Origin: Monosporascus cannonballus
Lineage: Eukaryota > Ascomycota > Sordariomycetes > Xylariales
DNA: 64,000 nt
Reading direction: 5' to 3'
Assembly: GCA_004154925.1 (NCBI GenBank)
Contig: QJNS01000005.1
Location: 372,001 to 436,000, forward strand
Shown here: positions 50,976-58,778 of the stretch, one piece after another
How the letters are laid out: each line of letters starts with the position of its first letter
Numbering within the stretch: position 1 is the stretch's first letter
Made by a program: the position numbers and the translations under genes
The notes under the pieces: generated by a model
What the model was told of the DNA's origin: nothing
Seen by the model: only the letters and a program-made list of their open reading frames with translations
The model's database searches: none

Positions 50976-51978
50976 GATGCGATGTGTGCGAGCAGTACTT
51001 CTACTAGTTTGAGAAGGACTCACACATTTGTCCGGGGCCCTATAGCCAATGCTACAAGTGCATCGTTCGCCTCCCAAAGAGCGAGCTCGCGGTACACAGG
51101 CTCACATGTCCGTGGCTCCTTTGCGGTGCTTGCCAAATGCCAAGAATCGAAGACATGAAGCAGCATCGCGAGGAATGTCCTGGTCGACTCAAGATACAGT
51201 GCTGGAAATGCAGACACTACCACGAGAAGGACAAGTACAGAGAACATTTCGAGGTTTGCGAGTATTGGTACTGCAGGCACTGCTTGACGGCAATATTGGC
51301 TTCAGAAAGAGACAAGCATCAAAAGATCTGCGAGGACTGGCAGTGCGCTATATGCTTGGAGAGAATGAAGGAGTCACAAATGGACGAGTATCTGCCGAAC
51401 TGTCCAATCTGGAGATGCGGCTGCTGTATCAGGAAATTCCCGCGGTCAGTGAAGGACGAGCACGTGCAGACCTGCGAGTACTGGTTTTGCAAACGCTGTC
51501 TCACGATCATGTTGAAGACAGAAAGAGACGCTCACTTGCAGAAATGCGAGTGGTGGTGCTGCGGACGCTGTCTCACGATCATGTCGAAGTCCGAAAGAGA
51601 TCAGCATTTGCAGACCTGCGAGTACTGGCGTTGCTTCCGATGTGGCTATTACTATCTGGCGTCAACGAAAAACGAGCACAAGATCGAATGTGCTGAAGCA
51701 CTGCCGGCGTGTTGCAGTCATTGCGGCAAGCATGGGCCACACGACGATGTTTCCAAGCACGAAGCTGAATGAGACGTGCGGATTTGTCCAGGCTGCACAC
51801 ATCGCCTCAGAGTTGACACCATTCAGGCACATTGGGAGACATGCACAAAGATAATATGCCCTGGCTGCACCCTTGTAGTCGACCGCAACGAACCTCATAA
51901 CTGTCCGAAACAGCATTGTTCAATATGCCACACATACTTTCCTCGGGGATGCGAGGACGATCATCTGAGACACTGCAA
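50976..51978 (+). repeat. Tandem array of ~14 C-x2-C-x11-H-x3-C fingers, ~26-codon period
   Basis: Units follow W-x-C-x2-C-x11-H-x3-C with S/T-E-R-D-x-H in several, resembling TRAF-type C2HC fingers. Two adjacent units (51,480-51,620) are nearly identical in DNA around CLTIM-x-K-x-ERD, indicating recent tandem duplication. Unit 6 has Tyr (TAT, 51,389-51,391) in the His position. Unit 1 contains the TAG stop and has short H-x-C spacing. Unit 11 has TGA exactly where the final Cys should be. Units 3 and 13 are slightly shortened. Confidence 0.75.
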
Positions 51979-52987
51979 AGGATTCAAGAAGATTGACGCT
52001 CTTTGCTCGGATGAAGAGTCGGGTCGTGCTATCAGATCAATTTTGTCGCAGGGGTTCCGATTTCCTCTCTTGGAAGGCTGCGCCAAAACCCTAACAATGT
52101 TTTTGAAGCACCCTCGAAACACGTTTATTGTCGATTTCGAGTGCATCCCCTCGGATGATGGGGCACTGCCCCTTCAAGTAGCTATATTCGGCGCTTCTGA
52201 GCAGCAGATTGTTCCCGCCACAGTCATCGATCACGGGATGATGATAGGGGAACTTCGGAACAAGATCAGTCTCTCCAAGTTTCACCAAGCTCGCGGCATG
52301 TTCTCCCCAGTTGCCATAATTCAAAAGTTCTATCCTGGCCGGTACCAAGACAGAACTACAGGTATGACCTGCCATGCGATTGCAGATCTCATAAGAAAGC
52401 ATGTCGATGTAAGTGTAATATTGAACCTTCCGCATTGCCTCCTCCTCCCACCTACCTTTGAGTCGGCTAAATTGTCTTCTTTCGCCCAGGAACATGGGCC
52501 TCTGAAAGCCTGCATCACTTGGGCATCCAATCCAATCGATATCAGATGCTTGAATTACATCCTCGAGGCCGCGGGTGCAGAAGATCTGCTCGTTCCAGAA
52601 TGGAAGTTCAAGGATCAACCACTGGGATGGTATTCTACCGTGCGGCGCCAGAAGGAACTCGACGCAAGGACGCTTTCGTTACGACTTGGGAGGCTCTACG
52701 GGGCCTTCTTTCCAGAGGACCGGAAACTAACGTTAGAAGCCCACGATGCCGGGGCTGACGTAACCATGACAATTCGATTGGTGAAAGCGTACCTGCTGAG
52801 GGCCTTCGGCATGCCTCTTCCTGGGAAAATTGATTCTCACTTCCCCTCAGCCGATACGGGCGCGAAGGGATGGGAACTGGAAGCTGAGAAGTTGCTCGAC
52901 CTTCTCGAGGAAGCGACCTCCGGTATCGCCTCGAGCGAAGTCGTCGACGAGACGAGAACAGCCAAAGCAACATCGATGAGCTCTTGA
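51776..52987 (+). CDS. Open segment encoding the last fingers and the DEDDh 3'-5' exonuclease domain
   Basis: This segment of the large gene is open from just after the TGA to 52,987. Exonuclease motifs in order are Exo I as VDFECIP (Asp at 52,133, Glu at 52,139), Exo II as SNPIDIRCL (Asp at 52,538), and Exo III as AHDAGADV (His at 52,742, Asp at 52,757), giving the H-x-A-x2-D signature of DEDDh nucleases. All five acidic/His residues are present, so catalysis on RNA or DNA 3' ends would be possible. The terminal TSMSS stop arises from the GACGA duplication; the intended tail continues in the next frame as NSQSNIDELLNED to 53,397. GTG at 51,776 is unlikely to be a real start. Confidence 0.6.
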   Translation: MRICPGCTHRLRVDTIQAHWETCTKIICPGCTLVVDRNEPHNCPKQHCSICHTYFPRGCEDDHLRHCKGFKKIDALCSDEESGRAIRSILSQGFRFPLLEGCAKTLTMFLKHPRNTFIVDFECIPSDDGALPLQVAIFGASEQQIVPATVIDHGMMIGELRNKISLSKFHQARGMFSPVAIIQKFYPGRYQDRTTGMTCHAIADLIRKHVDVSVILNLPHCLLLPPTFESAKLSSFAQEHGPLKACITWASNPIDIRCLNYILEAAGAEDLLVPEWKFKDQPLGWYSTVRRQKELDARTLSLRLGRLYGAFFPEDRKLTLEAHDAGADVTMTIRLVKAYLLRAFGMPLPGKIDSHFPSADTGAKGWELEAEKLLDLLEEATSGIASSEVVDETRTAKATSMSS

Positions 52988-53397
52988 ACGAAGACGAGAA
53001 ATTTTTGGGGGACGTCCCAGGCGATGAATCTGTGGAGGAACTCTCAATTAAACTTGAAGAGGAGAACCTATTTGAGGATCACCTGGGCCAGAACGCGGAA
53101 TTCTTGGCGAAATTCTTGAGACAGAACCAGAATTTCCTGGATGAGGATGATACAGATCTTTTCGTCGCTGACGCACACGCTATGAGCACAGTTGAGAGTT
53201 CTACGAGCGGTGACAATAAGGGTCTTGGAGAGCCGACCACACCAGCTACAAAGATCACAAAACGAAAGAGGGCCGCAAGGACCACGGGGGCCACCAAGGC
53301 CACTAAGGCCACCAAGACTAACAATCCCAACGCGGACTACAACCCCAGCAAAAAAGACCACAACAGCAACGATAACGGCGAGTCCATAGACGAGTAG

Positions 53398-54090
53398 TTT
53401 CCATAGACACTAATTCCATCATACCATGCTTAGCTTACCTGTGCGCGACGTCAATAGTCTACACCCATAGGAGAAAGAATATCGCAAGAGGAGAAAGAAT
53501 AGGAAGTTTCCGGAGTTTGGCCAACATTGCTGTAGATAGAGAGATTCCCTTAGACAAATCGCCACCGAATTCGCCTGTGTCTGCCATTGGCATTCCTCGC
53601 GCAATAGAAATTACTCTGTATACAGAACTTTCTTACGATTGACAAGTGTACTAAGGGCTAAGGCTGCACAGAGGTCGCCGCGGAAGGGATAAGCAAAGCG
53701 GAGAGCCAGTTGGGCTCTACCTTTTTATATCCCCTTGCGATACCTTGTGCCTGGCCCGTGACTGTGATGCTTGTTGCGATGCCCACGCGATTCTATTCCT
53801 ATTGGCAGCACGTCGGCGTCTTGACTGCCGATTCTCAAGAACTCAACCATTTATAGAAGATGCCTTCAAGACTAAACTTTAATTAATTAATAACAACTAC
53901 TCCCATATCCGGCTCGCCTAGCGGTTATCCTATTTGAGTTCTCTAATAATATTATATCATTAATTTTTTTATTAATTTAAGAGCATCGCTCTTAAATTAT
54001 ATATTTTTCCACAGAATGAAGCGTGCTATTCATGATGTCCGTCCCAGATTCCCTTGCTCCGGCCGCATCCTGCACCAGGCTATCAAACCC
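53398..54090. other. Convergent intergenic region
   Basis: It separates the plus-strand finger/exonuclease gene from the minus-strand argininosuccinate lyase gene, so both 3' ends face each other. A GGAGAAAGAATA-type repeat occurs twice near 53,470-53,500. An AT-rich patch at 53,930-54,010 contains a perfect hairpin. No gene is seen. Confidence 0.5.
53973..53999. repeat. Perfect 12-bp hairpin with 3-nt loop in AT-rich patch
   Basis: TAATTTAAGAGC (53,973-53,984) is followed by ATC and its exact reverse complement (53,988-53,999). It lies ~90 bp past the lyase stop on the minus strand. It could be a miniature element footprint or a 3' end structure. Confidence 0.4.
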
Positions 54091-55756
54091 CTAATCTAAC
54101 ATAGCCCTGAGTACCTGGATCTGCTCCAGCACGCTTGATCGACTAGTACCGCCTTTAGACGATTTCGCCTCGACACTCGTTTCATACTCGAATGCCTCCG
54201 CAATGTCTGCTGTGAACCGAGAATCAATGGCTTGCAGTTGCTCAAGGGTCAGCTTGTCCATCGAAATTTCCAGCTTTTCAGACAGTGCAACGACGCGTCC
54301 AGAGATGTGGTGAGCCTCTCTGAACGGACATCCCTTCCTCACCAACCACTCTGCGACATCAGTGGCTAGCATCGTTTTGTCCAGAGCAGCCTCCATCCGC
54401 TCTGGCCGCACCTTCAATGTAGCCAGGACCCCATTGGCTATACCTAGACTATCCGACACAGTCTGAACCGAATCCAGCATAGGCACCCACCCTTCCTGGA
54501 GATCTTTATTATAGCAAGATGGCAAGCTTTTCAGAGTCTTCCAAGTGAACAGTTAGTAGCTACTCTCGATACGCTCCTGGTCACCCTCAAAGCCAAGGCA
54601 ACTAGCTGAGATGTTAATATGAGGACTCACCATCATTAACCCAGCCATTTGACCGAAAGCACGCCCTGACTTGCCGCGCAGAAGCTCTAACGAGTCCCCG
54701 TTGAATTTATTGGGCATTAAAGAGCTACCCGTAGAATAGGCGTCGGCCAGCCGCACGAAACTGAACTCAGATGTCGAATATATGATGAGGTCCTCAGCCC
54801 ACCTGCTGACGTGGTTGGTGAAAATCGAGTTCCAGACCAGGAAGTCGAGTAGGAAATCGCGCTCGGCCGAAGTATTCATGGAGTTCAAGGTTATTCCGCT
54901 AAACCCAAGCTCCTCGGCTATCATATTTCGATCGATTCCGAATGGATTGCCGGCCAAAGCGCCACAACCAAGTGGACTTAGATTGACCCTTTCGAAAACT
55001 TGGCGCAACCGCTCGAGATCCTCCTTAAACGCAGCGGCATATGACATCAGCCATTGAGAAAACCGAACTGGCTGGGCACGCTGGAGATGGGTGTATCCAG
55101 GCATGATGTAGTCGCTGAGGTTGTCAGTCAGCAGGAGGCCGCTTTTGGCCAGAGGTGGGGGGCTAGGCTTACATTTCAGACTCGGCACGTGTGACAATGA
55201 CTTTGAGGAATGCAACGAGTTGGCTGTCGATTTCGCGGATCCGATCCCGTAACCACATGCGCATATCACAGACAACTTGCTCGTTGCGGCTGCGACCTGT
55301 GTGCAGCTTACCCGCGATGTCCTTGCCGATGACCTCTCCTAAGCGACGTTCGTTTGCCGTATGAATCTGGTCCATTGTGTTAGCCTCGAGAAGTTGAGTA
55401 GAATTGAGCGGCCTCTCACATCTTCGTCATTCGGCATGATAGCGAAAGTTCCCTGCTTCCATTCTTCCATCACTTGGAGCAAACCACGCTCAATCGCCTG
55501 AAATTCGTCTTCGCTGATGATGCCAGCCTTTGAGTTGGCTCTGGCAAAAGCAATCGATCCAAGGATATCTTCTTTGTAAAGAGCCTTGTCGTACTGGATG
55601 GAGGCATTGTACTTATGCATGAGAGGATCAATCGCACCTGCGCACCGTGAGGTCAGTATACTGCATCCGAAGCTTGTTTCCCGAGACATTCGAACCTGTG
55701 AACCTGCCCCCCCAGAGCATGCCAGCTGCCGGGGCGTCCGCCTTTTTCTCGGCCAT
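54091..55756 (-). CDS. Argininosuccinate lyase, five exons, 467 codons
   Basis: It cleaves argininosuccinate to arginine and fumarate, the last step of arginine synthesis. Exons on the minus strand: 55,756-55,696, 55,637-55,420, 55,366-55,173, 55,114-54,631, 54,537-54,091; all four introns (53-93 nt) are GT-AG with branch sites (CTGAC, TACTAAC) and the frame closes exactly. Landmarks are MLWGGRFTG at the N-terminus, HTGRSRNEQ (115-123), [10 protein letters not shown] with catalytic His167, and the fumarase/lyase signature [10 protein letters not shown] (287-296) with catalytic-loop Ser288/Ser289, Lys294 and Asn296. The C-terminal domain ends AVLEQI-like as [14 protein letters not shown]. Length matches yeast Arg4 (~463). 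The signature is followed by Gly-Asp where many homologues have Pro-Asp. An upstream in-frame ATG at 55,846 could add 30 residues. The gene appears intact and not RIP-affected. Confidence 0.95.
54538..54630 (-). other. Intron 4 of the argininosuccinate lyase gene (93 nt)
   Basis: GTGAGT donor, perfect TACTAAC branch site and an AAG acceptor; splicing joins LMM to TLK in phase 0. The other introns are 55,115-55,172, 55,367-55,419 and 55,638-55,695. Confidence 0.9.
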
Positions 55757-55777
55757 GTTGGAAATATTCGTGAGTGG

Positions 55778-55808
55778 CGTTCGTTGCGTTCGTTGCGTTC
55801 GTTGCGTT
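55778..55808 (-). repeat. 9-bp minisatellite upstream of the lyase start
   Basis: CGTTCGTTG is repeated about 3.4 times. On the minus strand in the lyase frame it encodes a repeated Thr-Gln-Arg if translation begins at the upstream ATG (55,846); otherwise it lies in the 5' leader. Confidence 0.8.
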
Positions 55809-55882
55809 TTCAAGGCCGATGAAATCAATGGGATGGATGAGACCAATGGAGCATATGGCGCGTAATTGTATCAATTGGCGTT

Positions 55883-55954
55883 CGAGATCAAGGGCGTGAG
55901 TAATCAACGCTGATGATGGTGAGGAATTGAAACGCTCGAGATCAAGGGCGGGAG
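55883..55954. promoter_or_regulatory. Duplicated 18-bp motif in the lyase upstream region
   Basis: CGAGATCAAGGGCGTGAG (55,883-55,900) recurs at 55,937-55,954 with one mismatch, 54 bp apart and within ~200 bp of the lyase start. A pair of transcription-factor sites is possible but unproven. Confidence 0.35.
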
Positions 55955-56398
55955 CTATCAAGGTCGAAAAATTTGTTGAGGAAACAAAGTTGGTCGATCA
56001 GTCGAGCGCAGTCAGAGGAAAAGTTTGTGGGGCCGACACCGGCGTCATGTGTTACGTGAGGACCCCGCCTTCTATTTCTTAGTAAGGTGAACACCTTTAC
56101 ATTTAAGAAGAACAATATAATACACACACACGGTCTGCTTTACGTATTTAAAGCTATATTATTATTTTTATTTACTTTAGTTATAACAGAATAGTAATTC
56201 GATTTTTATTAAAAAAATTCGCAACTATTTTATCTTATAGTCTATAATTAAATATTATTTCATAATGTAAAATACTGCAGCCTATCAGCTTGTTAGTTCG
56301 TAACACATTAAGGCGTTAGCGTTTTCGAGCTCGTGGACATGCTTCCCGTACTGGAAAGGCCGTTGGATTGGGGATTCTGGCTGCCAGTCTTTAAAATC
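55955..56398. other. Right edge of the gene island
   Basis: Normal composition ends near 56,090; an AT-rich segment (56,100-56,285) and a short normal patch (56,290-56,390) follow before the E element begins. No gene is recognised. Confidence 0.5.
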
Positions 56399-56562
56399 TG
56401 TCAGATATAGGGGATATCAGTTGCGTTGTTATATTCAGCTAATTACGTGCGTTCTCGTAACGCGTACCACTTTTGTGTAACTTAGTAACGGAGTATATAT
56501 GTTCCGATCAAAAGGTAACCTTTCCGTATTTGGTATGCTATAGCATATCTGGCTAATTAATA
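56399..56562. repeat. Family E left LTR, 164 bp
   Basis: Begins TGTCAGATATAGGGG; mate at 62,106-62,269 and inverted relative at 1722-1885. Confidence 0.75.
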
Positions 56563-58359
56563 TATCTCTTTAACGCCTTAAAGCATTTAGAGCATTAATT
56601 ATTATTTTTTATTATTTCTTAAAGTTGTAATTATTTATTTTACTTTTTTTCCGATAATTAAATCCTTTTAATTAATTAAATTCTCCTTTGAAATTACCTA
56701 TAAAATGTTTCTTTACCGTTCGAAAATTTCTATAATATCTATTAATTTTAGTTATTTTTTAAAATATTAAAAGCTTTTCGTTAATCCATTTATTAATATA
56801 TTATTCGTAAATATATAATTTATTTTAATTAGATTTCTTTCGTTCTTTTTCGTAATTAATATATATATATATATTAATATATCGTAATTTTGTTATAAAA
56901 TAATAATATTTGTATTAATTAGCCGTATAATATGCAAATTATCGTATTATATATATAACGGTACCGTTTTTAAATTGATTTTTAATTTTATAATGAATCG
57001 AAAAATAATTTTTTTTAGCAATTTACGTAAAAAACAAAATTTTTATTTTAGTTATACAAATAATTATTATATTTTGTTTATTGATTTTTTACTTGATTAA
57101 CTTTTTAAAATAATTTATTAATATATGTTTAAAAAGCTTTTTGGTCGATAATATCATCCGTAAAAAAAGTATCGTTTTATATACTTATTGAATCTTTGCC
57201 GTCAAATTATAAAGCTCATATTTTAATACCGATTAGATATAATATAATTGAATTAATTATTTCGTAATATATAGTACTAAAATTTAAGTTAACTCGTATT
57301 AATCGGAATATAGCAAAATATATATCGGATCGAATATTAAATATTATGTACAAAATCAAACTTGTTTTTTTCTAATATTTATTAATTTAATTCAAATTAA
57401 ATAAATTAAAATTAAATAATAATTTAAAAATGGTAAATAAAGTATTGTGAAAATTATTTAAATATTTGTTAAAAATAAAATTCATTAATTTATTTATAAA
57501 ATTTAATTAAAATAATTAGATTTTGCGTTTAACAAGATTTTTAATTATTTAGATACCGAAAAATTATTAAAAGGTTTCATTTTTTATAAAGGTATATCGT
57601 TTTTTGATTTAATAAATCGTTTAATTAACGAAATATTGGTTTTTTTATAATACGTTATAATAATATTGTTAACGTAAAAAAAAGTAATAAGGCTTGTAAG
57701 AAATGGAGTTAAATCTCAAATCCTTTAATATGTTGGTAAAACTTTTCTATTATAATAATAGTAATTCTTTTAAACCGTATAAAACTTTTTTAATTCGCAA
57801 ATTTTTATTACGATATAAATGCCTTAAAAACGTTTTTATAAATGTATTACAAGAAAAATTCGTATAAACGAAAATATTAATAATATTATTTAAAATATAA
57901 GTTAAATTAAATTATAATAATAAATAATATTCGAAAAAACCTTTCGGTAAACATAAACGTATATATATTGCTATATGCGCTTTTTAACTTTTCAATATTA
58001 CGTATTACAAATTATATTTGCATTTTTGTAACTAAATATTTTTATTAAACTTATAAACGTATATTTATATATACTTTAAACCCTAATTTTCTTTAATAAA
58101 AAACTAATTAACGGTTTTCTAAAATTATATATTTTTATAACTTTATAAATAAGTCTTTTCGGCTTTTAAAAATCTTTATTTTAACGGATATATACTTAAC
58201 TTTGTATGGCCTTATGATAATAAAAATAAATTACGTTTATGTATTCGATTTTGTAACTTCAATATTTTTTTATATATTAATGGATAAAAACTTTTTCGAT
58301 TGAAGCGGCCTATATTTCGGATAATTAATTTCCTTAAGTTTTCGCAACTTATCGGCCGG

Positions 58360-58778
58360 TGTAACGAACCTGTCATACATCCACCTGGAGGTATGAGCAG
58401 TATCCGAAAAGGGTCTTGATTTGCAGGTAACAATAGGGCGAAGAATGACTCAGTGTGTTCGTTAAGGAGATTTCACGGTACTCCTCTCTTAATCAGAGAA
58501 CGGTGCGGTTGCCTCTGGCTAAGAGCTTAGATTGATAGCTAAAGAGCGGAACTAAGTAGGTGGCTATCTACATAGGAAACCTGAAGTCTTATACCTTCTT
58601 CCATTCTACTAGTGTGATACTGATCTCTTGGATCTGTTAGATCACCCAGATCACAGTGATCTGTGTGATCTAATAGATCAGTTAGATCACTCTAAGTCAC
58701 GTGACTTAGAGTGTGGAGCTTTTCCCTTTTCTGCAGCCCTGGGGCCTCCAGAACGGGTCTATTCGGGGATCCGTAACA
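58360..58778. repeat. Family A solo LTR, 419 bp, nearly unmutated
   Basis: It begins TGTAACGAACCTG and ends CCGTAACA, flanked by a perfect GCCGG target duplication (58,355-58,359 and 58,779-58,783). It is far less AT-rich than other A LTRs, and the ~200 bp before its right end differ from them. It contains the periodic GATC array and the 26-bp palindrome. Confidence 0.85.
58622..58713. promoter_or_regulatory. 9-bp periodic GATC array joined to a 26-bp perfect palindrome
   Basis: GATC occurs eight times at exactly 9-bp intervals (58,622, 58,631, 58,640, 58,649, 58,658, 58,667, 58,676, 58,685). It is followed directly by a 26-bp perfect palindrome centred between 58,700 and 58,701, with an E-box-like CACGTG core. 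A related array with 9-bp spacing is in the A solo LTR at 37,533-37,585. This looks like an LTR promoter element, but the binding factor is unknown. Confidence 0.6.

Larger units (their letters stand above)
49704..53397 (+). pseudogene. DUF3716 / FAR1-like / tandem zinc-finger / DEDDh exonuclease protein, interrupted
   Basis: The proposed gene starts at ATG 49,704, loses a 53-nt intron (50,152-50,204) and runs to TAG at 53,395-53,397, about 1,211 codons. In order: Asp/Ser-rich then Lys/Arg-rich N-terminus; a DUF3716-like domain (C-x2-C-x3-C...C-x2-C, near 50,490-50,625); a FAR1/WRKY-GCM1-like DNA-binding region ending W-V-V-x7-H-x-H (50,680-50,945); about fourteen C2HC fingers (50,976-51,978); a DEDDh exonuclease (52,090-52,800); an acidic then Lys/Thr-rich tail. 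Breaks are in-frame TAG 51,005-51,007, in-frame TGA 51,770-51,772, and a tandem GACGA duplication (52,946-52,955) that shifts the tail frame; excluding the extra 5 bp the total is divisible by three. No transposase or RT domain is present. A nucleic-acid-processing role is inferred. Whether it is a pseudogene, an assembly-error case or recoded is open. Confidence 0.7.

Noticed and set aside
52091..52618. 175-codon minus-strand frame.
   Set aside because: Antisense to the exonuclease domain, whose motifs on the plus strand are clear.
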